This document shows, one piece after another, positions 22,413 through 34,093 of a DNA stretch of 64,000 nt. The notes under the pieces were generated by a model. It saw only the letters and a list, made by a program, of their open reading frames with translations. It was not told the origin of the DNA and made no database searches. Source of the stretch: Odontocerum albicorne (Eukaryota > Arthropoda > Insecta > Trichoptera > Odontoceridae); NCBI GenBank assembly GCA_949825065.1, contig OX463839.1, positions 30,637,540 through 30,701,539 of the forward strand, in the 5' to 3' direction. Within the stretch, counting starts at the first letter, position 1, and each line of letters begins with the position of its first letter. The translations under genes were made by a program, and so were the position numbers.

Positions 22413-23342
22413 GTTGTATGAATAATTTTCAATACAATTACCTATACATACTATAAAGCACCATAATTTGAAAAGTTAAATAAAATATATTAATTTGTTT
22501 TTGTCAAAAGAATGGTTATGAAATATGGTAAGCATTTGCCTAATTTTTATTTGGTATATTTAAAGACAAAACCAAGTAGGCGAAACGTGATAAATAATAT
22601 CAGTAAATGTTAAATTAATAAACTTACTATATTGCTGTACATACGAGCATTTCAAAATTTCTCTCCATAATGAAATTTAGCAAAGAAATCCCATTTTTCT
22701 TTAATTTTCATCATGTGAATTTTTTCACTAAGTCTAGCGTAAATTTTCCAAAGCCGTCACATTTCTTTATATCGTTTGCTTTTTCTGCACACAAGCAATC
22801 ATATCTGTCTTCTCCTCGTGAGAAACTGCCCAGAGAGGAAACCATAAATAAAATAATAATACCCTGCTCGTCAAGTTGAAGATCTTGAAACCAGGACCGC
22901 TTGAGTAAGATTGTGTCGATTGTACAAGTATACGAAAATTCGAAATGACCTCGTTTCAAGATTGTGTTTGATGCTTTGGACATAATCTCTTGTGTTAGAA
23001 TAGTGTTCTTTAACTTAGGTGGTACCACAGTGGGTGAGTTAAGCTTTCAGATGGGTGGGAGAATACTTTCATGCTTTATTGAAATCATCCAAAATATACA
23101 AATTTAAATTTGTGAGAGAATGTATGGGAAAAGAAAAAGTTCCCTCATTTTGAAGAAAACTATTTGAAAAATGTATTTTAAGCCTTAATAATCTAAATTG
23201 TGAGTATGTTGACTCAATAGGTATGTAAAACAAAAATGTATCTAAGTAAATAGATTTTTTTTACCAATATTACAATATTATACATTAAATGGCAACATTC
23301 GAAATATCCGAATTTTTTTAAAAGCTTTCTCTTGCCTCGAGT
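22413..23342. other. AT-rich non-coding stretch
   Basis: Nothing recognisable. Confidence 0.4.
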
Positions 23343-23540
23343 TTCTGAGTTGCTTGTCTATATATGGTATGTATAGTCTGTGACATTTACTTCCGATCAG
23401 GACTTGTGTGTCAGTAAGCGTCCGTGGCTTGAGATTTATTGCTGAGTCGCTTGTCTATATATGGTATGTATAGTCTGTGACATTAAGTTCCGATCAGGAG
23501 TTGTGTGTCAGTAAGCGTCCGTGGCTTGAGATTTATGCAA
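23343..23540. repeat. 97-bp tandem duplication
   Basis: The unit with GCTTGTCTATATATGGTATG starts at 23352 and again at 23449. Both copies contain CAGTAAGCGTCCGTGGCTTG. Differences are few, so the duplication is recent. Confidence 0.9.
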
Positions 23541-24930
23541 GATTGTCCTGTCCGTCTACTTGCATTGCATTGTGTCGTATGTTTTAAGTGTTCTACAAAA
23601 ATATCAACAATATATAGTCAAAGTGAACGCGAATATAGTGTTAAAACCAATTCTGTCCGAAGGTTTTTAGTAATATTATTTTGATTGTGTTGTGCCACGT
23701 CTGCCAGTCTTGCAAATATGTGCACCATAATTAAATACTTGCACTTTCATGCTCTATTATGGCTACTCAGTTGTACTTATTTAACATATCACAATTTTTA
23801 TGACTTCGTGTACTTTAGTTTTTTTGAGATCTCTCATGTAATATTAATATTGTGGGAACAATCAATAATAACATTAAATGTGTGCATCTAGAGTATGGTA
23901 GCAAACCATGGACCGTTTTCGACTAAAACTGTTGGGCTAAAAGAGCTAAATATGATGGTTAATTAAGTATATTTCTAGTCTTTGGATTTTGAACTTCTCA
24001 CAATTCATCGAAACTTAAATAAGGAATAAATGGAGCTAAAGAAATGATATAAATATAAATGATATAATAATATAAAGAAATGATATAAATCACCCAACAG
24101 CTCTTTCTCTATTGAATCTACGCCGAAGTGAGAATAGAATCGACGTGACCTGGACAGAAGGTTTTCTGTCATAATCTCTATTCAACAATTCATACATAAT
24201 GTATGTATTGAATGCTAGATATTCTAACAGTTTTTATGCCTAACTATGTATCATATATATTGAAAGGGATATACATTCTGCAATATGCATTTTGATATTT
24301 AAATTGAATATTTTAAACAAACGATGAAAAACTCCCGAACTATCTTTAGAGTTGGTTGCTTGTATGGACTTACACATATAGCTCACATGATAGTAGCGGA
24401 TCTGCTACGAATCTCCGGGCTGTCGAGTAGTCTAACTTTTGACATAACAATGGAATGGTTTTAAGTAATACGGGAACAACATAAAGTTGGAACCATGGCA
24501 TTCCAAAGTTGCATTACTGGTAAATGCCTTTTTTCATGAAACACAAATCTCTTACGAAATTTGGTTAAGCATATTACGATATTCTTAGACTTTCCTTAAT
24601 ATTTTTTTTCGTTTTTTTCTCTTGCATAAATAATATTTTTTTCCTATTAACTAGAATGAAATATTAGAGTATAAGTGTTTGCCTTGTATAAGAATATAGA
24701 ATTATTATAACGTGTGCTGTAGTATTTAATATGAATGAATCGTACAATAAAATACAATAAATATATACTTCGTGAATATTATTTACATTTCAGTTCCCCT
24801 CGCAGTAATTTGGACCTTTTGTATCTTCTTGCACCGTAGTTCATCTTTTATGTACACTTTTTTAATTTTGTACTCTCGGCAAAATGCTAAATCAAATACC
24901 AAAATAAGGCTGAACTCTCACTTGATAGCG
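23541..24930. other. AT-rich non-coding stretch
   Basis: Nothing recognisable. Short ORFs are Phe/Ile/Tyr-rich and look like noise. Confidence 0.4.
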
Positions 24931-25320
24931 GTCACATCACTAGCTGCTCACGGGCTGCCTTTGGGTTGACCTTGAACAGCTCGCGGTAGAACAGATCTTG
25001 TTTAAATTTTCTTTTTATGATGTGTCAAGTCAAGTTGTAAGGTTCTCTGCCGGCAGCTTTTCGGCCATACTTTGATCGTTGTGCAATTCGTTCTAGCAAG
25101 CTCGCGCTATGCCCGCTGTTAAATGAGAATTCGACCTAAGGCTGGAAAAACACTTAACCGCATCCGTACTGCAAGCTGCAAGCTGCAAGCTGCTGGCGGG
25201 AACTTGAGAATGATCGGTTAGTGGTAAAAGAAACGCAGGGAGGCTATCAAACAATCTAACTTGAAAAGCTGTCGGAAAACATTGTATGCAAACCACGTGG
25301 CCATGCTACAGTCGACCCAA
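24931..25320. other. Moderately GC-richer stretch
   Basis: It includes a threefold CTGCAAG heptamer repeat at about 25168-25192. Weak open frames exist on both strands but none is recognisable. It could be a fragment of an old element or an unannotated exon. Confidence 0.25.
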
Positions 25321-26160
25321 AAACATTTAGGAGTCACACTCGACATGCCATTATTATATAAGGTATTTTGGAAGGTTCCATGGAATTGATTTTTAATATA
25401 ATCTGCCTTTATTTATTTCGCCATTTTATACTTTTTCCAACCTGTGGGCTTACTTCTTCCGTGCCCAATTTAATCGTGAACCGAGAAAAATAAAACATGA
25501 ATTGAATCAGGATAAGCCCAGTACTCGTATAATAAAGTGAGTTCAATAAATAAACCGTTTATCCTCAGCTTGATCTTTTGCCATTGTAATAATTAATTAC
25601 GATTTTTATTTACTTTAACCCTCATCCTGCCACATTTGGGCTGGTTAAATATGGTTATTATTACTGTGAATATTTTATTGTTAACGAAAATAATATATAG
25701 CCGTTCAAAATATGCGTGCCATGTCAAGCTTTTACTGCAATAATTATTGAATACATTTGAGATTTTCAGTTAAGTCCGAGTTTTAAAAGACCTCAATTTT
25801 GTTTGCTTTAGCGTTATTTCTTCTTAGATAAAAAAAGAACATGAATTCAATTCAAGTAGTTTTTTTCTATTTTCCAATTTCAAAACAGTTTTACGAGTAA
25901 CACATTAAGAAGAAAAATTAAATGCATTTTCGCTGTTCGTCCCCTTAACCGTATCAGAACTGGTGATTTGGACATTACGTAAAGCGTGGACGGGCTACAA
26001 TATTATATTCGGCCTCATTAATGGAGCCTTCGAGCTTAGAACTACTGGAGCAGACACGAAACTCACGGGTTGTCATTGCACGTGTTGACAATATTACGCA
26101 CGTAAAGAGGCAACAACAATAGTACTATATATGTCTAGTTCGTGTGAGTATTGCTACCAG
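25321..26160. other. AT-rich non-coding stretch
   Basis: Nothing recognisable apart from a TACTCGTA octamer at 25522. Confidence 0.4.
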
Positions 26161-26164
26161 ACTT

Positions 26165-26243
26165 TTTTGCAGATATCTTCGGAAATCGAACCCGAAACCC
26201 CACAGTGGAAGTCAAGCGTCTTACCAATTAGGTCACACCATCA
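26165..26243 (-). repeat. SINE head fragment
   Basis: On the minus strand: GGTGTGACCTAATTGGTAAG, then CTTGACTTCCACTG, then the B box GGTTCGATTTCC. Only the tRNA-like part is present. Confidence 0.65.
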
Positions 26244-27320
26244 ACTAAGTAAAAGTTCATTATATATGTTATAAAAACAAAATGAAAAGCTTTCTTATTT
26301 ATAATTTAATTACCTAGAGAAAGTGTGATATTTTAAGTTAATTATCTGTGATTAATTTAGTAGTTGGTCAATTAAGTTGATTATTTGTATTATTTCAATA
26401 AATTTAAACCAGTAATTTTGGGATGTTTGCTGAATAAGATTTCGATTTTTAAATTTGATGTTTTTCAAAAAAAGAGAATGTTCATGAAAATATGTATGAA
26501 TTTGGACAAGGCGAGAGTTATGATATTTGCATGGATAGAAAGGCGTAGATACCTGTCTTCTGCCTACCAACTAAGCGCCATGACGTTATAGTATATATGT
26601 ACAAAATAGAACAAAAATCCATGTTTCACACAAATTTAGATGTAAAATCGTTTAATAAAAATTATATTTTAATATCAATGTACAAAAAACAGAATTAATT
26701 TTGTATTTCGAAATATCACCAGGTGAGTGCGCTAAGTAATGTTATGAATATCTTACAATATCTGACCTTTACAATATTAAATGAGTAATATCTTCGGTGC
26801 GTTTTTTCCCACGAGAATTTTTCTCTGGATTTTTTAAACACGTTTAAAGCTTCGAGCGAACCTTTGATATTTTACCTTGTATTCAGTGCTGTGTATTTTA
26901 TTTTTTAAAGTCACCTTTACTATCCATTTCACTATGTTTTCAACGCCAACACTCACAAACATTTACAAAAGTTTCTTTTAAATAAGATAATTTGTTTTAA
27001 AATCGCTGAGTCGTGGATGGTAGCATAATTATAAGTATCACCTGTAATTTCCCTGAAACAACTTTTGAGAAATGAGTATTTTTTTATTGTTGGAATAATT
27101 TTATTTTTCTTACAAGTAAAAAAGTGCAAAATAAAAAATATCTGAAATTAATAGAGATCGATAAGAGATAGAATTGATTTAATACGATATAGTATAATGA
27201 GGGAAAGTTAAGAAATACGAGGAACAGAAACACATGTACTCGTATGACGAGATTAATGACTTAAGATGAGGTGGTTAGAAAGGCGCGGCAATCTGTCTTC
27301 TATGCCCATAATCAATAATA
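26244..27320. other. Non-coding stretch with possible LINE 3' scraps
   Basis: About 26510-26590 and 27260-27310 (AGAAAGGCG...CTGTCTTCT) echo the LINE 3' end at 43800-43865. They are too short to assign. A TACTCGTA octamer lies at 27237. Confidence 0.3.
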
Positions 27321-27324
27321 AATG

Positions 27325-27522
27325 TATTGTGTTACACTATTGTCGTATAAATTACAACCTAGCGGGCTTATTGCAATGTGTCAATCTCTTCCGATCAACT
27401 AGAAAGATGTTAAAGGCTTTAAGTAAAAACTAGGCTAGAATTATCTTTTTTCAAATCTGGGTTCCAACAGGAATCGAACCCGGGCTGGAAAATAGGCGTT
27501 TTACCAACTAAGCCACGGAGGT
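27325..27522 (-). repeat. tRNA-derived SINE copy, well preserved
   Basis: Read on the minus strand it has CCTCCGTGGCTTAGTTGGTA (A-box area TGGCTTAGTTGG), the B box GGTTCGATTCC, the body with TTTTTACTTAAAG and TTGATCGGAAGAGATTG, and the tail AGGTTGTAATTTATACGACA. This is one of the best copies for reading the promoter boxes. Confidence 0.85.
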
Positions 27523-28748
27523 GGTGTGATGTTATGTACCATATGTAATAATAGTATAGTTTTCACAAAATGTGTACGTACTTTTATCTGCTTTACAGTC
27601 AATGCCATTTTTATTTGTAAATTATATATGCTTGGTCTAGAATTATGCTGTACGATCATTTTGCTTCTGTTGAAATCGCGCATTCATTAGACAAAAAGTT
27701 AGTTTTGCTAAATTAGGTATTGACAACTCGAAAGAAAAATGAAATGAAAATCTAAAGAAAAAATTAACCACAGTATTGCATTAAAACGTGCCCTCTACAG
27801 AAGTACATTGTTACCTTTTAACCTCATCTTTTTTATGTGTATGGGTACACTTTTGACTTCAAAGTTGATTTTAGGCGTAACTTTGTGGAAATCCATAATA
27901 AATGGATATAAAAATAAAACAACCTTCTTTTCTTACGCTTTATTGTTTTATTGTTATATTCCATTTCAACTTAATTGTTACCGCTGTTCCTTCAACTACA
28001 TTTTTTACAAATAAAATAATTTAAGCTTCTAAGAACGTGGCTCCAACGAATAGAAGTTAAAATACTTGGGGGTTTTATGGTATAGTTCCATTAGACTGAT
28101 TATTCTATCGTAATAATCTTGGTACTTGTATCTGCCCAAATATCAGAGGCACCATTGCTTGTAAAAGGTCTAGCGTGTTGTAGAATTATTAATTATTAAC
28201 TTCTTGGTTTTTGTATGTCCCCTTCAGATCTTATCCCAATTAAATAGCGCTTTCGAGCTGTTTTTTTACATATTAACAAATATAGCGCTTTTAATAAATA
28301 TTTTATTGTTAGAGATAAGTGGTTTGTATTAGCCATCTCACTAGGCTAAGGGCACGGTCTGAGCAGCAGATTTACACACGAAGTGTCATTATACGAAATC
28401 GTATATACGATTTCTCCAAAAAGCTTAAATGTATTTTTTTGCAAATTTTTCACTGTGCGTCTCACAAATTAAAGAAATCTGATTCACGGTGTTGAAAAAA
28501 ACGTTTTTCTTGTTATCAAATCCTGAAGCATTTACCACAAAACATATATAAATAATAAGGTTAACATTTTTAAAGGAAAGCCGGGGAAGGCTGAATACAT
28601 TACCGAAGGTGGTTTTTTTTTGTGTTAAAAATAAGTCAAATATTAGAAGGGTCATTCAAGAAAGAACGAACAAATTCTTAGCGTTAGAAAAGTGGAACAA
28701 TTAACCGAGTGATATATGGTACGTGTATTTTATTACAATACATAAGCA
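27523..28748. other. AT-rich non-coding stretch
   Basis: Nothing recognisable. Confidence 0.4.
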
Positions 28749-29644
28749 TTAAGGGGGTATTCTCATTTCGATTTTTTTTAATTCGATTTTTTACATTTTA
28801 TTATTTTATAATCATTTCTGAATCATTTCCAGTCAGAAATTTTCAAAAATCTTGAAAATTCGAAAAGTTATGAGGGTTTATAGTCGAGCGCGTCGGTCGA
28901 AAAATGACCTGAGATTCGCAGTTTTCGGGTCTTCTACTGTTATGGCAGCAGCCTTATTTTCCAAGAATTCTCGTCCAATAGGATTTCTTGGAATGATGAC
29001 TTGATATTTAGTTTGTCGGGATTTTTAAACAAGTTTATATGGCCCTGGAATTGTTGATTAACAGTAAGTTAAACATATTTACTTTAATTCGTGTAAAAAT
29101 CGCACTTGAAACTTTAAACGCGTTTACTGAAAAATAACTTTTTTTAAACTATTCTCCATAATAAATCCAAAACGAAGTAACCGATTTTATTGAACAAATA
29201 CTTATTCTCTTTGTTATACCTCTCTCTATAGCCAATATAAATCGATTCATTTTTTCGATTTTTTCACTTCTCTAAAGAGAAAAAAAAAGAATTTTTAATT
29301 TCAACAAGCCGCCATTTTTTTCCTTATTATTATTTTTTTATTATTCTAGTATCGGCTATAGCCACATGCTTTCTGAGTAAAAAGTTTTTTTTTTAAATTT
29401 TCAGACTTGTAAAACAGACACAATTACGGGCATAATGGACCCCCTCCATGTACGGGCGACCTTACTTCCGACTTAATAACAACAAAAATATTTTTTTTTG
29501 TCATGAAATTTTATGAAAATGTTCTTAAAAGATAAATAAATATGTCTAAAAAAACAACAATTTCAAAAAATAATTCGTTCACTGAAAAAAAATATCTTAA
29601 AAATCGTCGATTATTCGGCCTATGAAATGAGAATACCCCCTTAA
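28749..29644. mobile_element. TTAA-flanked non-autonomous DNA element
   Basis: TTAAGGGGGTATTCTCATTT starts at 28749 and its exact complement ends at 29644, giving 21 matching terminal bases. The ends are GGGGGTATTC and TTAA lies at both outer edges, the target duplication used by piggyBac-type elements. The interior of about 0.85 kb has no credible ORF. It could equally be another family whose inverted repeat happens to include TTAA. Confidence 0.7.
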
Positions 29645-29995
29645 GGCTCCAATCGCGGTAGCATATTTTGAATTAGCTGACTATTTGACTATTTTAGCGT
29701 TTATTGAGGAGCCCAATTTTTTTTTCAAATTCATGTTTTCCTTTGTTTCTTGTTTTCTTTGATGCACGACTACATTTTATTGGTCGACAATTTTCAGAAG
29801 CACCTCAAAAATTATAGTTTCGAACTACAAGACGAAATTTTTTTGCATTCTTTTTATAAAAGATATAATAATAGTCTATGTTACATGACACTAATCGTGC
29901 TAGTCACTTAAAAAATAAATACATGCATAATCATATCCTTCCTAAAGTGTTCTTAAAGTTGTCAGTTACTAAGCATCAATTAAATTATAATTCAA
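29645..29995. other. AT-rich non-coding stretch
   Basis: Nothing recognisable. Confidence 0.4.
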
Positions 29996-30245
29996 ATAAA
30001 AAAACAATATTCGAAAAACCTTATTCGACCATCAGCCTTTTAGCACTTAGCGTAACTAGAAAAAACAGTATGCGAACACCCTTATTCGACCATCAGCCTT
30101 TTAGCACTTAGAGTAACTAGAAAAAACAATATGCGAACACCCTTATCGACCATCAGCCTTTTAGCACTTAGCGTAACTAGAAAAAACAATATGCGAACAC
30201 CCTTATTCGACCATCAGCCTTTTAGCACTTAGCATAACTAGAAAA
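29996..30245. repeat. 60/61-bp tandem array, 4 copies
   Basis: The block CAGCCTTTTAGCACTTAG starts at 30033, 30094, 30154 and 30215. One unit has lost a T. Flanks CCTTATTCGACCAT and GTAACTAGAAAAAA repeat with it. The short ORF across it is a by-product. Confidence 0.95.
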
Positions 30246-30722
30246 AAAATATTTTACAATATAATGGTGGATTACCGACCTTTTATGAAGATTTATATTT
30301 GTAAACTTATCTCTCTCCGTTTGCAGAATATCAAGAAAATTAATGGTTTCTAATGAATGAAAAATATAAATTTAGTATTCTTATTAGATAAACGTATTAT
30401 TATTACATCATATAAATTTTAGAAGTCGGAGCTTAAAGCTGTGATTCCGCGTCTAGAACATATTCTGTATTCTCAATCAATTTTATAATCAACTGATTAC
30501 TCACTAACTGGGTGAATAACAATTTTAAAAAGTTTGGTTTAAAAGTTTTCTAGTTAAATAAGTAACACACATATTGATTTCTTGAAACATGTTTTTTTTA
30601 AATAGCACTTGATACATCTTTCTCAGAATCACAATCAGTGTATTCATTTCGTTGGTATATTTATAGATAAAATAAAGAAATAATTTTGTTTTTACAAAAT
30701 ATAGCTGAAATATTTCTGTACA
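30246..30722. other. AT-rich non-coding stretch
   Basis: Nothing recognisable. Confidence 0.4.
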
Positions 30723-30955
30723 CCCGGAGGCATAAAACATCATGTCCATTTTGTTGATTTTATAGAACAGCAAAATAAAAATAATATTTTTTCTAGAACA
30801 TGTCGACAGTAAAAAACATTTTCAAATTTTTTATCGTATTTGTGTTTTCAAAAAAGTGCACTAACATTATACGAGTATGTAATACTATTGAAAATAAAAA
30901 GTACATCATTGAGTGAATTTCAATATAAATGGACATCGTGTTTTATGCCTCCGGG
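30723..30955. repeat. 233-bp inverted-repeat unit
   Basis: Arms 30723-30751 and 30927-30955 are complementary over 29 bases with two mismatches (CCCGGAGGCATAAAACA at the outer ends). The 175-bp interior has no ORF of note but includes a TACGAGTA octamer at 30870. It could be a small MITE or a hairpin-forming element. No target duplication is clear. Confidence 0.75.
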
Positions 30956-31318
30956 ACAGATATAGATTCAAATAGATTTATGCCCTGTTAATGTTAAGAA
31001 TCAGGAATTATTTTCCCTTCAAAAGTTTGTTAATTATCCTTAGCTGTGAAACACCTGAATTCATAACTTGAGGACTTGAAGTACAAGGATCAAATTAGTG
31101 TCTCATTTGAGTGATTTAGGCAAAGATCTGAACACAATTACTAGTACAACCAGAATAACTTTTACCTAACAAAGCTTGTGCCCAACTTGATTCAGTTAGT
31201 CATATGAAGTTTGGGTTTATATAAATTAATTACATTACGAGTATAATCTCTAGCGACATAACTCGAATCTTATCATCATTTTTGGTTTTTCATCTTGCGA
31301 GATATTTCTTAAATTAAT
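30956..31318. other. AT-rich non-coding stretch
   Basis: Only a TACGAGTA octamer at 31236 is notable. Confidence 0.4.
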
Positions 31319-31621
31319 TTGTGTTTTAAACGCAATTTCGGTGTGCCCCGCTTACAAAACTTTTTGTCGTGCTCAGCCACAATTAGTTTCAAATTTTGGT
31401 ATAATTCTCAGGAACTCGATGATAAACTCACCCCCCTTTCTGTTTGTAATCTCGCAAGGAAACATCCCATTTTGCGAGGCGTTGGAAACTTTGCTCATAC
31501 GTTTTGGCCTATTCGATTTGGAACCGCCTTGTGTTGTTTGTGGAACTCCATACAATTCGTCAAACAGGCGTCTAGTGTCAGTCTTAATTTGACAGTGAAT
31601 GTTTCCAAAGTAACACTATGA
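31319..31621. other. Stretch open in three frames, unidentified
   Basis: About 300 bases of higher G+C than the neighbourhood are open in two plus frames and one minus frame. The minus frame includes GVPQTTQGGSKSNRPKRM and one plus frame includes CVVCG. I recognise no family. Coding is possible but not shown. Confidence 0.2.
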
Positions 31622-32700
31622 CAGCAATTATTTCTACATTAACGGGTAACACGTTGAAACTCCTACTTTGTAGACACCTATGAATACTATTCTGGGGAGC
31701 AAATACTCGTACGTCGAGATATATTGATTTAAAGCCATGAATCTTTGTTAATTGTTTTATTCCCAAGCTGAATTAAATCCAAAAAGCTGAGTCAAATGAA
31801 TGGCGTAAGAAAAATCCTAGTACATACCAAGTAGAAAAAAATATAGAGATAGTTTGACCAACTTTTAAACCAGTCACAAGCAATTCGGCTGCTGAAAGGC
31901 GACGTATTTTCAGGGATGAGCACATAATATAAATAATGGAGGGATTTAATTTATGAGTGGAACAGAAAAGATGTGGATATATTTTATTTATTCGTTTTTA
32001 TTATTTTGTGTACATAGTATATACGAGTACATGGTACATGTAGCGAGATTATTGCTATCACTAATTTCTTCCAACCAACTAGCTTATCTTGGATACGTAA
32101 AAGTGTTTTCATTCATGACAGATAAAAAAAAAACATAGATCAATTTAAATTTAATTGAATATGACAAATCTTCAAACATTGATTATAGCACTTGAGGAAA
32201 TTAATTCGTTCAAGGATAAAGAAGGGAAACAAACCTTGTTTTATGCCCAAAAACCGTCGAAAAAAGTTGAAATTCTACCCATTGTAATCTTTAGCATCTA
32301 TATTTTTTTTACTTAATATGATAAAAAAATTGAGAAAAGCCTTTCACAAGAAAATAATCGCACTAAATAGCTGTACTCGTATACCCTTAATATGACACGG
32401 AATGATAAAATGTTAACCGTTAAGTGTCGAGCAGACCGCAAGGTTATGTATTATCTCATATTCTAATTAATTATCGCTATAAATCTGAGACCTCATCCAG
32501 CCTCTCGGATATCGGTTAATAATAAGGAAACGGGAGACACAAGTTATTTATTTGCTCATATTCAGAGAGAAAAGGGGATTGCGAGACTTTTGTTTGATTT
32601 CATTGATAAGATGTCTGTTATTAAGAATATGAGAACAGGTTTAGCACATATCGTAAACTGAATGGAAAAAAATCATTTGGGGACTTTTTGTTCTTTATTG
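31622..32700. other. AT-rich non-coding stretch
   Basis: TACTCGTA/TACGAGTA octamers lie at 31704, 32022 and 32374. The segment 32420-32620 is less AT-skewed and holds TAATTAATTATCGCTATAAA, a homeodomain-site-like run. It could be regulatory but nothing confirms it. Confidence 0.3.
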
Positions 32701-32704
32701 TTTG

Positions 32705-33110
32705 TTTAGTGCGTCATCATCATCCTCGTATGTTCCCATTTATTTGGAGTCTGAGTGACGAGTCGCCTGTTTCCATCGTGCGTTGTGTAAAGCTTCAGAT
32801 CATTCATATCTTGGTTAATGGCATCCTTCCATTTCCAATGTCTGGTTTCACACATTCAGCTGGTTTCCTTTGTACATATCCACATTACCGAAGCCTAGGC
32901 TCTCTCAATTTCAGCGAGATCGAACGAAGCAACTTTCAGGGTACCTCTCATTCTAATTTTCTACTTTGTCTTTGTTACTCACTCCTGAAATGCATCGCAG
33001 TATGCGCATTTCGGTAACATGACATCTCTGTTCTTGGGATTTAGTTATTGCCCAGGACTCAGCTCCATACAATAGTACTGGTCTTATGACGTTTTTATAC
33101 TCATATATTT
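32705..33110 (-). pseudogene. LINE 3'-end fragment
   Basis: The minus strand reads YKNVIRPVLLYGAESWAITK, then EMRILRCISGVSNKDK. Broken frames then lead to a GATGATGATGA tail at its 3' end (plus 32705-32720). The YGAE.W and RMLR-type motifs and a short trinucleotide tail are characteristic of an RTE-like LINE end. Several stops are present. Confidence 0.65.
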
Positions 33111-33568
33111 TTTCTTTTTAGTTTCATGTTTATTTAGTATGTAAGGTATGTTATTGTAAAATTTTATAATAATACGCACCATGTTATATGTATGATATAT
33201 AGTTTGATACCTTTTTATTACTGTTTTGAGTGTATTCATGTGATGCCGAAATAAAATTTAACAATATTTACTTATATAATTAATTTCTCAGTATGTAATA
33301 TGACTAGTTTGTTGCAAAATGCTTAGTAATCAGAATTCAAATTGTTCAATAATAATACACAATACATTGGTGTAATCTGTTGCCTAGTAGGTAAGACACT
33401 TAACTTTCACCCGGATTACCGATGGCGCCCATAACAAAGAAAAATAAAGAGTTGCAGTCTGATAAAATCATTCATTTGGTAACAATACTTGTGCGTTAGA
33501 CGTGCGCGAGTGTTGCCTTTTCACGCGCGGTGGAATTGCCAGTGGTGCGTCTGATGTCTGCAAAGTAT
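33111..33568. other. Non-coding stretch with possible SINE head
   Basis: 33376-33432 (GTTGCCTAGTAGGTAAGACA and what follows) resembles the SINE tRNA-like head but has no clear B box. Nothing else is recognisable. Confidence 0.3.
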
Positions 33569-33625
33569 GCACGTACATATATGTGTACGCAGTACAGTAA
33601 GTACTGCGTACACATATGTACGTGC
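33569..33625. repeat. Long-arm hairpin
   Basis: Arm 33569-33595 (GCACGTACATATATGTGTAC then GCAGTAC) is complementary to 33601-33625, except for a two-base TA difference, around a 5-base loop. Confidence 0.9.
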
Positions 33626-34093
33626 GTGTACGCAGCTGATGTCGCTGGTTTGCTTGGAGTTACCCATGACCTTTACGCTTAAGATTCACAAAATATAAAC
33701 GTAGGGACGATATAAAAATATTTATCAAAGTTTCTTACCAAATTTGAAGGCAATTGGTTGAATAGAACTTGAGATTTTATGTCGACCAGGTCGAAAAAAG
33801 TAGTTTCGAGAAAAACGCGTTTAAAGTTTTGAGATTATTGTCTGAGTCATTCCGGTGCGGCGTAATTGCTGCCTCATTTATAGCCATAACTTCGTAAATG
33901 TTAAGAATATTAAAATTTCCTTTTGAGAACATATTTTTCCTTTTGAGAACTATACTTCAAGAATATGCAAAAAAATGATTTTTTTTAATTTCTAAAGCAG
34001 AATACCTTCTTAAATATCTACTTCTGCGCATGCTGCGTTTAAAAACTCGCCTATAAATATACGTGCGTGTATATACATATGTGTACGCAGTAC
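33601..34093. mobile_element. MITE-like segment with 20-bp inverted ends
   Basis: GTACTGCGTACACATATGTA starts at 33601 and its complement ends at 34093, so a 493-bp segment has 20-bp inverted termini. A further partial terminus sits just outside on the left, making the hairpin at 33569-33625. The interior is non-coding. Its right end coincides with the first base of the satellite array. No target duplication is evident, so the call is tentative. Confidence 0.5.

Noticed and set aside
32035..32130. Possible SINE copy (ATTATTGCTATCACTAATTTCT)
   Set aside because: Only one short block resembles the SINE body, with no head or tail.
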